A DNA stretch of 64,000 nucleotides from Streptomyces sp. NRRL S-118 (GCF_000716335.1 NZ_KL591008.1:167777-231776); one strand, 5' to 3'. Shown: positions 9,389 through 19,300, numbered from the stretch's first letter. Numbers and translations are program-made. Notes: generated by a model from the letters alone, not told the origin.

Positions 9389-11596
9389 TCAGCGCTCCCG
9401 TACCAGCTCGGCGTACGCGCCCGCGGCAGCGACGAGCTCCTCGTGGCGCCCGCGCTCGACGACCTTGCCGTGGTCCAGGACCACGATCTCGTCGCTGTCG
9501 CGCACCGTGGACAGCCGGTGGGCGATCACGACGCACGCGCAGCCGCGCCGCCGCAGGTTGTCGATGATGACCTGCTCGGTCTGCGCGTCCAGGGCGCTTG
9601 TCACCTCGTCGAGAACGAGCACCGACGGGCGCCGCACCAGCGCCCGCGCGATCTCCAGCCGCTGCCGCTGCCCGCCGGAGAAGTTGCGGCCGTCCTGCTC
9701 GACCCGGCTGTGGATGCCCTCCGGCCGGCGCGCGATCACGTCGTCGTACAGAGCGGCGTCCCGCAGCGCGGCGACGACGGCCTCGTCCGGTATGGACGGG
9801 TCCCACAGGGCGACGTTGTCGCGGACCGTGCCCTCGAAGAGGAAGACGTCCTGGTCGACGAAGGAGACGGAGGCGGCGAGCGCGCCGCGCGGGATGTCCT
9901 CCAGGCGCTGCCCGTCGATGCGGATGACGCCCTCCCAGGGTGTGTACAGGCCGGATATCAGGCGCGAGACGGTGGACTTCCCGCTGCCCGACCCGCCGAC
10001 GAGCGCCACCTGCTGGCCGGGCCCGACACGCAGCGAGAAGCCGGTCAGCAGGGGCGCGTCCAGCGGGCTGTAGCCGAAGGTGATGTTCTCCAGCTCCACG
10101 TGTCCTGTCAGACGGCGCGTACTGGTGTCCGGCGTCACGCGCCCGTACAGGGCGTCGGCGGGGAAGTTCTCCACGTCCTTCAGCCGGGCCACGTCGGCCG
10201 CGAAGTCCTGGATGCGGCCCGCGACCCCGTTGAGCCGGGTGATGGGCGCGGTGAAGCGGGTCACCAGCGCCTGGAAGGCGACGAGCAGACCGATGGAGAG
10301 GTGGCCCTCCACCGCCCGCAGTCCGCCGATCCAGAGGATGAGCGCGCTGTTGAGCGTCGCGAGCGCGGGCGCGACGACGGCCAGGGCGGCACTGGGCACG
10401 CCGAGCCGTTGCTGCACCTCCAGGGTGATGGCGTGCTGCCCGGCCCAGCGCCGGAAGTAGCCGTCCTCACCTCCGGTGGCCTTCATGGTCTCGATGAGCT
10501 GGAGCCCGGTGTACGAGGTGTTCGTCAGCCGCGCGCTGTCGGCGCGGAGCTTCTGGGTGTGGGTGGCGCGCAAGCGGATGACGATCCGCATGGCCACCAC
10601 GTTGAGCAGGGCGATCCCCACGCCCACCACGGTCAGCTGGGGGTCGTACGTCCACAGCAGCAGCGCGTAGAGGACGACGACGACACCGTCCACCCCCGCG
10701 GCGGCCAGGTCGCGCGCCAGCGTCTCGGCGACCGCGTCGTTCGACTGGAGCCGCTGCACCAGATCCGCCGGGCTGCGCTGGGCGAAGAACGTGACCGGCA
10801 GCCGCATCAGGTGCCGCAGGAAACGGGCGCCGCCCAGCGTGGAGGAGATGATCCGCCCGCGCAGCAGGTTGGCCTGTTGCAGGCCGGTCAGGACGGCGGT
10901 CAGCACCACCATCGCGGCCATGGAGGCGAACAGCGGCGCCAGGACGGACGTCTGTGCACCGATCAGAAACATGTCGATGTACGTACGGCTCAGCGCGGGC
11001 ACAGCCGCCCCGACCGCCACGAGCAGTAGGCTCGCCAGCAGCGCCGCCAGCAGGGTGCCCGTCGTGCCGCGCAGCCGCGCGGGCACGGCGCGCAGCACGC
11101 CCGGCCTGCGTCCGCCGCGCCGGAAGGAGTCCCCCGGTTCGAAGACCAGGGCGACCCCGGTGAAGCTGGTGTCGAAGTCCTCCGCCGGTACGAAGCGACG
11201 GCCCTTGCCCGGGTCGTTGACGTGCACGCCCCGCCGGCCGAACCGGCGCCCCATGCCGTCGTACACGACGTAGTGGTTGAACTCCCAGAACAGGATGGCC
11301 GGCGCCTGTACCCCGGCGAGCGCCGCGGGCTCCATCTGCATGCCCTTGGCCTGCAGACCGTAACCACGGGCCGCCTTCAGCACGTTGCTGGCCCGGGAGC
11401 CGTCCCGCGAGACGCCGCACGCGATGCGCAGCTCCTCCAGCGGCACGTGCCGCCCGTAGTGGGCGAGCACCATGGCGAGGCAGGCGGCGCCGCACTCCAC
11501 GGCCTCCATCTGCAGGACGGTGGGGGTACGGACGGCCTTGCGCTTCTTCACCTCGGGTGCGGGCCGGGCGCGGCGGCGGCCGGCGGGCGCGCTCAC
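9389..11596 (-). CDS. Peptidase-containing bacteriocin ABC exporter (C39 peptidase, permease, ATPase)
   Basis: A 735-residue protein with three domains in order. A C39 cysteine peptidase comes first (residues 20-150): QMEAVECGAAC with Gln29 for the oxyanion hole and catalytic Cys35, then HYVVYDG with the catalytic His and VNDPGKG with the Asp. A six-helix membrane domain follows (about 170-450), then an ATPase with Walker A VGGSGSGKST, signature FSGGQRQRL and VLVLDEVTSALD. This is the architecture that cleaves double-glycine leaders and exports the mature peptide. The start GTG 11596 overlaps the adaptor stop as GTGA; the frame is open upstream only as a shadow of the adaptor. Substrate is very likely the precursor at 12501-12722. 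Confidence 0.92.
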   Translation of the reverse strand: MSAPAGRRRARPAPEVKKRKAVRTPTVLQMEAVECGAACLAMVLAHYGRHVPLEELRIACGVSRDGSRASNVLKAARGYGLQAKGMQMEPAALAGVQAPAILFWEFNHYVVYDGMGRRFGRRGVHVNDPGKGRRFVPAEDFDTSFTGVALVFEPGDSFRRGGRRPGVLRAVPARLRGTTGTLLAALLASLLLVAVGAAVPALSRTYIDMFLIGAQTSVLAPLFASMAAMVVLTAVLTGLQQANLLRGRIISSTLGGARFLRHLMRLPVTFFAQRSPADLVQRLQSNDAVAETLARDLAAAGVDGVVVVLYALLLWTYDPQLTVVGVGIALLNVVAMRIVIRLRATHTQKLRADSARLTNTSYTGLQLIETMKATGGEDGYFRRWAGQHAITLEVQQRLGVPSAALAVVAPALATLNSALILWIGGLRAVEGHLSIGLLVAFQALVTRFTAPITRLNGVAGRIQDFAADVARLKDVENFPADALYGRVTPDTSTRRLTGHVELENITFGYSPLDAPLLTGFSLRVGPGQQVALVGGSGSGKSTVSRLISGLYTPWEGVIRIDGQRLEDIPRGALAASVSFVDQDVFLFEGTVRDNVALWDPSIPDEAVVAALRDAALYDDVIARRPEGIHSRVEQDGRNFSGGQRQRLEIARALVRRPSVLVLDEVTSALDAQTEQVIIDNLRRRGCACVVIAHRLSTVRDSDEIVVLDHGKVVERGRHEELVAAAGAYAELVRER

Positions 11597-12399
11597 GGCA
11601 GGAGCCAATCGATCGGGTGCTGCTCGGCGAGGTGGACGGAGCCGGTGGTGAGGGTCATGGTGTCGAGGGCGTACGGCGGGCCGTCGGAGGTCGACCACGC
11701 GTATCCGGTCCGGGTCGACGAGGACCGCTCCAGGCGGACGAGGACCGCCACCGGCGGTCCCTGCCGCGAGAACTGCTCGCCGAGCTGGCTGTTGCCGAGG
11801 AACGCGGTGATCCGCTGGCGCGTCTGGGCCGTCCGCCCGACCGCCTTCACCCGGCCGCGCAGCACGCCGTACTCCTGTGCCGGCACCGACTGCACGGTGA
11901 GGTCCACGGCGGCACCGACGGGCACGGACGCGCCGCGGTCGGCGGGCACGTACAGGACGGCCAGCAGCGGGTCGTCCTGTGCGCGGGCCCGTTCCACGGC
12001 CGCCACGTCGGCGCCCGTCGTGACGACGGAGCCGATGGCGGCGACGAGGGTGGTCAGCCGGCCGGCGGCGATGGTGCGGACGACGGCGGGACCCTCGGGG
12101 GTCCGGACCTTCACCAGCGGTGCGTCGGCGGGGAGGTGGTCGCCCTCCTCGGCGAGGACGTCGGTGACCTGGCCCGAGACGGGGCTCTGCAGGACGTAAC
12201 TGCCCTGGGCGTGGGTGAGGATGCCGGGTGCGGAGAGGGTGGAGGAGACGGTGCCGGTCACCGCCCAGACGGTGGCGGCGAGCATGGCCACCACGGTGAC
12301 GGTCAGGACGAGCAGGCCCTGCGGCCGCGCGAAGCGCACCGGCAGGTCTATTTCCTCCGGGGATTGCAGCTTGGAAAGGGCCTTTTGGCGGAACTGCAC
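11593..12399 (-). CDS. HlyD-type adaptor protein of the peptide exporter
   Basis: A 268-residue protein with a short cytoplasmic start (QFRQKALSKLQSPEEIDLPV), one membrane helix (GLLVLTVTVVAMLAATVWAVTG) and an extracytoplasmic beta-rich part. It includes a lipoyl-like hairpin, SPVSGQVTDVLAEEGDHLPADAPLVKV, typical of membrane fusion proteins. Its size and the Ser-Pro-Glu-Glu-Ile start match NHLM secretion adaptors (TIGR03794 type). GTG 12399 is chosen because GGGAAGAG lies just upstream; a TTG at 12423 in the same frame lacks a ribosome site. It is coupled to the exporter downstream. In a Gram-positive it should bridge the exporter to the outside of the membrane. Confidence 0.85.
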   Translation of the reverse strand: MQFRQKALSKLQSPEEIDLPVRFARPQGLLVLTVTVVAMLAATVWAVTGTVSSTLSAPGILTHAQGSYVLQSPVSGQVTDVLAEEGDHLPADAPLVKVRTPEGPAVVRTIAAGRLTTLVAAIGSVVTTGADVAAVERARAQDDPLLAVLYVPADRGASVPVGAAVDLTVQSVPAQEYGVLRGRVKAVGRTAQTRQRITAFLGNSQLGEQFSRQGPPVAVLVRLERSSSTRTGYAWSTSDGPPYALDTMTLTTGSVHLAEQHPIDWLLP

Positions 12400-12456
12400 G
12401 TAACTCTTCCCTCGACTGCACAAGTCCGGTGGGGAAAACGAACGGTGAAAACGAGA

Positions 12457-12492
12457 GGTGAGCCCCGGAACAGGAATGTTCCGGGGCTCACC
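12457..12492 (-). terminator. Hairpin between precursor gene and exporter genes
   Basis: GGTGAGCCCCGGAAC (12457-12471) and its perfect complement (12478-12492) form 15 pairs with a 6-base loop. On the minus strand it starts 8 bases after the precursor stop and is followed by a T-rich run (CGTTTTC twice). It is placed to stop most transcripts after the precursor and let some through to the exporter genes, or to protect the precursor mRNA. Confidence 0.85.
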
Positions 12493-12500
12493 GGGCCGTC

Positions 12501-12722
12501 TCAGAGGCCGGCGACGAAACCGGTGACGGCGGAGGAGTTGAGGCCGGCGAAGGACTCGACAGCGCCGACGGCGGAGGTGGCGACACCGGTGACCGGGGCG
12601 ACCGAGTCGAGGGTGGCGGTCGCGTTGCCGACAACACCGCTGGCCACGGCGGAGTGCAGGCCGCCCGACACGGCGTCGAGGTCGGCGTCGGAGATTTCCT
12701 GGGTCTGGATCTGGGGGGTCAT
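12501..12722 (-). CDS. Double-glycine leader peptide precursor, Cys-free core (bacteriocin-like)
   Basis: A 73-residue precursor. The leader is 21 residues and ends in ISDADLDAVSGG, the classic acidic, double-glycine leader recognised by C39 peptidase exporters. Cleavage after Gly-Gly would release a 52-residue core starting LHSAVASG and ending FVAGL. The core has no Cys, Lys or Arg, one His, one Asp, one Glu, and mostly Ala, Val, Gly, Ser and Thr, so it should be hydrophobic and weakly acidic. ATG 12722 has the ribosome site GAAGGGA; an upstream in-frame start at 12758 has none. Exporter and adaptor genes follow directly. Relatives may be annotated as type A2 lanthipeptides, but without Cys no lanthionine can form. 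Bioactivity is inference. Confidence 0.85.
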   Translation of the reverse strand: MTPQIQTQEISDADLDAVSGGLHSAVASGVVGNATATLDSVAPVTGVATSAVGAVESFAGLNSSAVTGFVAGL

Positions 12723-13299
12723 GCGGAGGTTCCCTTCACACGGATAACTCGAAAGCATGGCGAGCCGAGCCTTTGTGCGGCCGGCCCGCGGTGCGAAGGA
12801 TCAAAGCACGCGGGCGCATTGCTCAGCCAATCCGCCGACCGCTCTCCGGGTCATTCCGCGGCGCCGAAATCCCGCTCTGTGCCCGGGTGTTCATGAATCG
12901 GTGCCAGCTTCTTCACAGGCCGGGCGGGTCGTGTGCGCCGCAGCCGACGGGCCGGCCAATGCGGAGTTGGACATTCCGGCAACAAGGGGAGGGGACCGCG
13001 CCGCGGCCGGTGCGCGGCCGTGGGAGAACCTGTGACGCCTGTACATTCGCTGTGCAGATTCGCTGCCCTCCCGCCAAATCGGACGCGCCGGGCCACCTGC
13101 CGCACCGCGCGCCGGCGCGCCGGCCTCCGTCTCTCCGGCGGGCCGGCCTCGCGCCGCCGCCTCAGGGCCTCCGCCCCGTGGGGTGGGCGGAGGGCAGGGG
13201 TGCTGCCGGATCCGGCCGGCGGCGATGAGCAGGTGGTGAAGCCGCGTCCTGGGCGGAACGTTCACTCGCCCTCCATACGGACGCACCCGCGCCACGGGC
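12723..13299. other. Leader region of the peptide operon and lutC downstream spacer
   Basis: 577 bases between the precursor start and the lutC stop, both genes running leftward. No frame here looks like a real protein. The right part is strongly GC-rich; the left 150 bases before the precursor are lower in GC (for example around 12730-12760 and 12800-12840), as expected for a promoter region. I could not pick out a -35/-10 pair with confidence. Confidence 0.5.
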
Positions 13300-13953
13300 T
13301 CACCGCCCGCCGTCCTCCGGCTCCCCGAGGAGCACGACGTGCAGGGTGCGCGGGCCGTGCACGCCTTCGACGCGGTCGAGTTCGATGTCGCTCGTCGCGG
13401 ACGGCCCGGAGATCCAGGTCAGCGGACGGGCGGGGTCCAGGCGCGGCAGCGCCTGCGGGAGCGACGCCACGACCTGGCCGGGCACCCGCACGACACAGAC
13501 GTGCAGGTCCGGCACGAGCGTCAGGGCGCGACGCCCCTGCCCCTCGGAGCCGTCCAGGACGATGGTCCCGGTCTCGGCGACGGCCAGCGCGCAGCCGGTG
13601 ACCACCGCGTCCACGGAGTCGAGTACGCGGGGCGTCAGCGGCGCCGCTGCGCTGTCGTGGCGCAACTCGGCGCGGGTGTCCGCGAGCCAGGCGGCGGGCA
13701 GGCCCGGCGGCACGGCCAGCGAGCGCACCCCGTGCCCGGCGAGCACACCCGCGATCAGAGCGGGGAGCTCCTCCCCGGCCGCGCGGTGGACGTGGGCGCG
13801 GTAATCGGCGAGGTTGCGCCGGAGGAGGTCGAGCAGCGTGGCGGGATCGGGGACCGTGTGGGTGGCGAGGTAGTCGCGGGCGGGCTCGGGTACGTCGGGT
13901 GCGCCGGCGACGGCCGCGCGGATACGGGCGAGGATCTGGTCGCGGGCGCTCAT
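13300..13953 (-). CDS. lutC: Lactate utilization protein C (LUD domain)
   Basis: A 217-residue LUD-domain protein. LutC in Bacillus acts with LutA and LutB to oxidise L-lactate to pyruvate in the cytoplasm, feeding electrons through iron-sulfur centres. Visible family marks are SARDQILARIRAAVAG at the start, GCALAVAETGTIVLDGS (the Ala-Glu-Thr-Gly-Thr stretch is typical of LUD domains), LVPDLHVCVV and WISGPSATSDIELDRVEGVHGPRTLHVVLL at the end. ATG 13953 overlaps the lutB stop as ATGA, which settles the start. It is the last gene of the lutABC operon. Confidence 0.92.
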   Translation of the reverse strand: MSARDQILARIRAAVAGAPDVPEPARDYLATHTVPDPATLLDLLRRNLADYRAHVHRAAGEELPALIAGVLAGHGVRSLAVPPGLPAAWLADTRAELRHDSAAAPLTPRVLDSVDAVVTGCALAVAETGTIVLDGSEGQGRRALTLVPDLHVCVVRVPGQVVASLPQALPRLDPARPLTWISGPSATSDIELDRVEGVHGPRTLHVVLLGEPEDGGR

Positions 13954-15374
13954 GCCTGGTTCTTCCTCCACCAGTCGCGGAAGGACTGCGCGGGCATGAC
14001 GGGCAGGTCGCGGCCCTCGGTCCAGGCGCTCGTGCCGGGCAGCCGCCGCGGATGCACCCCGCGGGTCGCGGAAGCGAGGCGCTCACCGGCGGCGAGCGCG
14101 CCCGGACGGTCCAGCAGCCAGGTCGCCGCCCGGACGGCGGCCTTCTCCAGCCGGTGCCCCCGGCCCCCCTGTTCGGCCACCTTCCCGCGCAGGTGGACCA
14201 GCACCTCGGGGATGTCGATGGCCACCGGACACACCTCGTAGCACGCCCCGCACAGCGACGAGGCGTACGGCAGCGACGCGTCGATCCCGCTCGCCGTGCC
14301 CCGCAGCTGGGGCGTCAGGATCGCGCCGATCGGGCCGGGGTAGACCGAGCCGTACGCGTGGCCGCCGGCCCGCTCGTACACCGGACACACGTTGAGACAG
14401 GCGGAGCAGCGGATGCAGCGCAGGGCCTGACGGCCCACCTCGTCGGCGAGCGCGGTGGTGCGGCCGTTGTCGAGCAGGACGAGGTGGAAGGTGCGCGGCC
14501 CGTCGCCGTCGCTCGTACCCGTCCACATGCTGGTGTACGGGTTCATCCGCTCGGCCGTCGACGAACGCGGCAGCGTCTGGAGGAACACTTCCAGGTCACG
14601 CCAGGTGGGCACGGTCTTCTCGATCCCGACGACCGAGATCAGGGTCTCGGGCAGCGTCAGGCACATGCGTCCGTTGCCCTCCGATTCCACCACCACCAGG
14701 GTGCCCGTCTCGGCGACCATGAAGTTCGCCCCGGAGATCCCCACCTTCGCGCGCAGGAACTTCTCCCGCAGGTGCAGGCGCGCGGCCTCGGCCAGGTCGG
14801 CGGGGGTGTCGGTGAGGCCGTCCGGAGCGGGGCGGCCCCAGTCCGCCATGCGGCTACGGAAGATGTCGCGGATCTCGCCGCGGTTGCGGTGAATGGCCGG
14901 GACCAGGATGTGTGAGGGCCGGTCGTCGCCCAGCTGCACGATCAGCTCGGCGAGATCCGTCTCGTACGCCGCGATGCCCTCGGCCGCCAGGGCTTCGTTG
15001 AGCCCGATCTCCTGGGTGGCCATGGACTTGACCTTCACCACCTCGCGCTCACCGGTGGCCTTGACCAGCCCGGTGACGATGCGGTTCGCCTCGGCGGCGT
15101 CCGCCGCCCAGTGCACTGTTCCGCCCGCCGCCCCGACCGCCTCCTCCAACCGGAGCAGATAGGTGTCCAGATGGCGCAGCGTACGGTCCTTGATCTGCTT
15201 GCCGGCCTCGCGCAGCTGCTCCCAGTCGGCGAGCTCCGCGACCGCCCTGGCCCGCTTGTCGCGGATCGTGTGTGTCGCGTGCCGGAGGTTGGCGCGCAGT
15301 CTCTCGTCCCGCACCGCGGCGGCCGCGGCCTCCGGGAACGCCGGCATCCCCACGAACGTCGTCGTCCCGCTCAT
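13950..15374 (-). CDS. lutB: Lactate utilization iron-sulfur protein LutB
   Basis: A 474-residue protein with an N-terminal LUD domain and a C-terminal pair of 4Fe-4S motifs, CIRCSACLNVCPVYE and CGACYEVCPVAID (about residues 310-380). It ends with a conserved short tail, RDWWRKNQA. FMVAETGTLVVVESEGNGR is the LUD core. It is the central component of the L-lactate oxidising complex, passing electrons between the LutA/LutC partners and the respiratory chain. The start ATG 15374 overlaps the lutA stop (ATGA). The frame is open further upstream, but that part is a shadow of lutA. Confidence 0.93.
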   Translation of the reverse strand: MSGTTTFVGMPAFPEAAAAAVRDERLRANLRHATHTIRDKRARAVAELADWEQLREAGKQIKDRTLRHLDTYLLRLEEAVGAAGGTVHWAADAAEANRIVTGLVKATGEREVVKVKSMATQEIGLNEALAAEGIAAYETDLAELIVQLGDDRPSHILVPAIHRNRGEIRDIFRSRMADWGRPAPDGLTDTPADLAEAARLHLREKFLRAKVGISGANFMVAETGTLVVVESEGNGRMCLTLPETLISVVGIEKTVPTWRDLEVFLQTLPRSSTAERMNPYTSMWTGTSDGDGPRTFHLVLLDNGRTTALADEVGRQALRCIRCSACLNVCPVYERAGGHAYGSVYPGPIGAILTPQLRGTASGIDASLPYASSLCGACYEVCPVAIDIPEVLVHLRGKVAEQGGRGHRLEKAAVRAATWLLDRPGALAAGERLASATRGVHPRRLPGTSAWTEGRDLPVMPAQSFRDWWRKNQA

Positions 15375-16081
15375 CGCAGCGGCTCCTCCTCCGTGCTCGC
15401 CAGGATCTCGGCGATGTGCACCGCCCGCATCCGCTCGCCCTCCCGCCGCAGGATCCCGTCGAGATGCATCAGACAGGAGCTGTCCCCGCCGCACAGCACC
15501 CCGGCCCCGGTCCCGGCCGCGTTGCGCACCTTGTCGCGGCCCATCGCCACCGACACCGCCGCGTTCTTCACCGCGAAGGTACCGCCGAAACCACAGCACT
15601 CCTCCGCCCCCGGCAGCTCGACCAGTTCCAGCCCTCCGACCGCCTCCAGCAGCCGGCGCGGCCGGTCCCCCAGCCGCAGCAACCGCAGGCCGTGACAGGA
15701 GGGGTGGTAGGTGACGGTGTGCGGGAAGTACGCGCCCACGTCCGTCACACCCAGCACGTCGACCAGGAACTCGGTCAGCTCGTACGTCCGCGGCCCGAGT
15801 TCCGGTGCGCCGAGGGCCGGATAGGTGTCGCGCACCATCGCCGCACACGAGCCCGACGGCGTGACGATGTACTCGTACCCCTCGAAGGCCCGCGCCGTCC
15901 GGCGCACCAGCGGCAGCGTCTCGCGACGGTAGCCGGTGTTGTACTGCGGCTGGCCGCAGCAGGTCTGCTCCGCCGGGAAGTCCACCTCCACGCCGAGGCG
16001 CCGCAGCAACCGCACCGTGGCGATGCCGGTGGCGGGATACACCGCGTCGTTGACGCAGGTGACGAACAGCGCGACGCGCAT
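15371..16081 (-). CDS. lutA: Lactate utilization protein A, CCG-domain iron-sulfur protein
   Basis: A 236-residue protein with the two cysteine-rich CCG domains of LutA/GlpC/HdrB proteins. TCVNDAVYP and TCCGQPQYNTGY lie in the first domain, YHPSCHGL and ECCGFGGTFAVKN in the second, and CGGDSSCLMHLDGI near the end. These cysteines bind an iron-sulfur cluster. It is the first gene of lutABC, with ATG 16081 preceded by AGGAG. No regulator gene of the GntR or LutR type is adjacent; the operon promoter should lie in the 16082-16260 gap. Confidence 0.93.
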   Translation of the reverse strand: MRVALFVTCVNDAVYPATGIATVRLLRRLGVEVDFPAEQTCCGQPQYNTGYRRETLPLVRRTARAFEGYEYIVTPSGSCAAMVRDTYPALGAPELGPRTYELTEFLVDVLGVTDVGAYFPHTVTYHPSCHGLRLLRLGDRPRRLLEAVGGLELVELPGAEECCGFGGTFAVKNAAVSVAMGRDKVRNAAGTGAGVLCGGDSSCLMHLDGILRREGERMRAVHIAEILASTEEEPLR

Positions 16082-16282
16082 CGTTGGCTCCTGTCCTCGT
16101 CGCCGGGGCCGGCCTCCGCCGGAGGACCGGGGCGGCGGCCTGCCCCCCGCCGCCGGCCGCGCGGGGAGTGTAGCGAGGAGCGGGACGGAGGGGAGCCGGG
16201 CGAGGCGATGACACCCCTGGCCGAAGTGCGACCTCCCCCCGCCCGGCTCCCGGCGCCCGTCCCTGTCGGGTGCGTTCCCGGC

Positions 16283-16349
16283 GTGCGTCCCCGCGGCGTG
16301 CGTCCCGGCGGCACCCCGTCGGGGTGCGTCCCCGCGGCGTGCGTCCCGG
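16283..16349. repeat. 26-base direct repeat with hairpin, between lutA and the TPR gene
   Basis: The same 26 bases occur at 16283-16308 and 16324-16349. Between them GCACCCC (16311-16317) and GGGGTGC (16321-16327) can pair. The segment lies 25-90 bases behind the stop of the TPR protein gene on the minus strand, so it may hold its terminator. Confidence 0.65.
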
Positions 16350-16373
16350 GCGCGCGGGACCGGGCGCCGGGGC

Positions 16374-19300
16374 TCAGTCCTGCCGCTCCAGCTGGGCGAG
16401 GGTGTGCTCCAGCTGCGGCAGGCAGCTGCGTGCCTCCTCCGTGTCCAGGGCGCGGACCTCGCTGATCAGGGCCCGCAACCGGTCGGCCGCGGCGCCGGCC
16501 CGGCCCAGCTCGTGCTCGGTCCAGGCCGCCTGAACGGCGCACCGGGTCCGTTCGTCCAGCGCGCCGGGACCCAGTGCGGCGAACGCCGCGTCCGCCTGCT
16601 CCAGCAGGCGCACCGCCTCCTGCCGCACAGAAGCGGCCGCCGCGGCCCCGACCGGTTCGTCCTCATCGCCGTCGCGGCGGCCCGCGCCCTGGTGCGCGTC
16701 GTCCTCGACCGCGTCGTCCTCGTACGCGTCGTCCTCGTGCTGCCGGTCCAGCTCGCCCAGCAGCAGCTCGGCCGTCTGCGACCAGGTACGCGCACGCTCC
16801 GCGAGCTGTTCGGCGCCCTCGCCCCCGACCGCGGCGAGGGCCCTGGCCATGAGCTCCTTCGCCGTGTCCGCGTCGCCCCCCTGCACCTCCAGCCAGGCCA
16901 GTGAACGCAGGGCCCGGGCGAGCGCGACGGGCTGGCCGACGCTCTCCCACAATTCGACGGCCCGCCGGTAGGCGGCGACCGCCTCGTCCCGCAGGCCCGC
17001 GCCGGAGAGGCACTCGGCGGCGAGCGTCGCGAGCTGGGCGTGCGGCCCCGCGTGCTCCCAGCCCTTGGCCACCTCGGCGGCGAGCAGGTACTGCTCCGCC
17101 GCCGCCCGCCGGTCACCCAGGGCACGCAGGTTCCGCGCGAGCGTGTCCCGCGCCCGGACGGCCTGCTCGTCGCCGTGCTCCAGCAGGTCCGGCAGCGCCG
17201 ACTCCAGCACCTCGGCCGCCTCGGCCGCCCGCCCCGTCTCGCCCAGCGCCTGGGCGAGCACCAGCCGTGCGTAGGCCCCCGCCCCGGCGGAGTCCCCGGC
17301 CGCGTCGTACCAGTGCGCCGCCTCCAGGGCGTAGTCCGCCGCTTCGGCCTCCTTGCCGTCCTGCTGGTAGAGCACCTCCGCCAGCGTCAGCCGTATCGGG
17401 GCCAGTTCGCCCGGGTCCACGAGCTCCGCGCTGTGCGCGAGTGCCCCGCGCGCCGCCTCCTCGGCCTCCGCGAACCTGCCCAGCCGCATCAGCAGCCGCG
17501 CCCGCCGGGCCATCGGCTCGGCCGCGTCCCAGGGGTGGCCGGAGGCGACGGCCCGCTGGGCGGCCAGCGACAGCAGCCCCTCGGCCGTGTCCGGGTCGCC
17601 CGCCTGCCACGCCAGGTCGGCGCGCATCCGGTCGGCCTCGGCGAGCAGGTCGTCCAGGCCGCCGTCCTCGTTCGCGTGCTGGGCGAACTGCTCGACGAAG
17701 GCGGTCAGATCGGAGCCCAGGCGTGTGGCGCCGTGATCGTCGTGGTCGTGCGACAGCATCGCCTCGACCTTGATCCGCGTCAGGGCGGCTGTTGCCGCCC
17801 GGCGCGTCCTCGTCGGCTCCTCGGGGTCCAGGGCGTGCGCCGCGGCGGTGGCCGTGGCGAGCAGGTCACGGATCTCCTCGGGCTCGGCGCCCGCATGCAC
17901 GGCGGCCGACACCACGCGCAGGTCGGCGAGCGCCGCCCGGCTCGGCTCCCCGGCCGCCCGGTAGGCGGCGGCGACCCGCTCGAAGAGCTCCCGCGCGGAC
18001 GGCTCCCCACCGCGCCCGGCCCGCAGGGCCCGGTGGTCCAGCAGGTCGGCGGCGAGCAGCGGATCGGACGCCGCGCCGCCCGTCCGCGCGACCAGCGCCT
18101 CGATCCGGTCCCAGAGGACCGCGGCGCGCGGATGCCCGAGGGAGCGCAGTCTGCGCGCCTCGGCCACCAGCCCGGGCAGCGTGTCCGCCTCCCGGTCCCC
18201 GCCCGCCGGGCCCGCCTCCCCGTTCCCGTCCGCCGGGCCCGCGGCGCCGGCACCCACGGAAGCGGCGGCGGGGCCGGCGAGCCGGGCGGCCCGCACGCCC
18301 AGGGGCAGGGCCGCCACCAGCGGCTTCTGCTCCAGGCTGCGCCGGAGCCGGCCGGAGGTGACGTCACTGCCGTTGCGCGCGTCGAAGCGGGCGGCGATCG
18401 CCGCGGCCTCGGCGTCCAGCAGGTCGTGCAGCTCCCGGACGGTGCGCTGCCGCCCCGCGTAGGCGACCGCCGGCTGCCCGCCGAAGCCGAGCGCGACCAG
18501 CCTGCGCAGCAGGACCAGCGTGCCGGTGAACAGCTCCAGCCGCGCCCACGGGTTGCCGTCGGACGTGAGGTGCGCGGCGTGCTCGGAGAGGATCTCCAGC
18601 CCACGGCCCTCGTTGCCGGTGAGCGCGCAGAACTCGATGTGCCGGCCGATCGACGGCAGCAGGCTCTCGTTGCCCCGCGCCATGCGGTAGCCCCGCAGAT
18701 GGTTGGCCCGGGCTTCGTCCAGCCGGCCGGTCCGCACCAGCGGCAGGAGCGACTTGGCCAGCACCCGGTGCGGCTCCTCCATGCAGCGGGACTCACCGTC
18801 CAGGACCGGGGCCCAGGTCCGCAGGGCCTTGTCGTCCTGGCCCCGGCTCAGCCAGTAGGCACCCTGGTCGTTGAGTTCGCAGGCGTGGCAGTTGGCCATG
18901 CGGTCCCGCTCCGCCGCCGTCCACGCCGCGAACGCCCGCGCGGTCCGCGCCGTGTCGCCCGTGACCTCGGACAGCTCGAACTCGGCCTGCCTGACGGCCC
19001 GTTCGCTGTGGCCCGCCACCCGGTAGCGGCGCTCCATCTCGGCGAGCCACTGCTCCATCGTCGCCAGCGGGATCTCCGGGAGCGTCAGCATCCCGGAGCT
19101 GACCCATTTGAACATCCAGTGGAAGGTGTGGGTGTCGCCGGCGTCGAAGGCGGACGGGTCGCGGTCCCACTCCTGCATCAGCCGGGCGAACGGCACCAGC
19201 ATCTTCCCGCGCTCGGTGCTGTACTCGTACGCCCTGATCAGCCCGAACAGTGCCTGGCGCAGCAGGGCGCGGTCCCCGGTGGACTCCGCCGCGGCCACCA

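Noticed and set aside
11593-12423. TTG 12423 as start of the adaptor gene
   Set aside because: No ribosome site; GTG 12399 has a good one and begins the conserved sequence.
12501-12722. Precursor read as a lanthipeptide
   Set aside because: The core has no cysteine, and no lanthionine synthetase gene is near.
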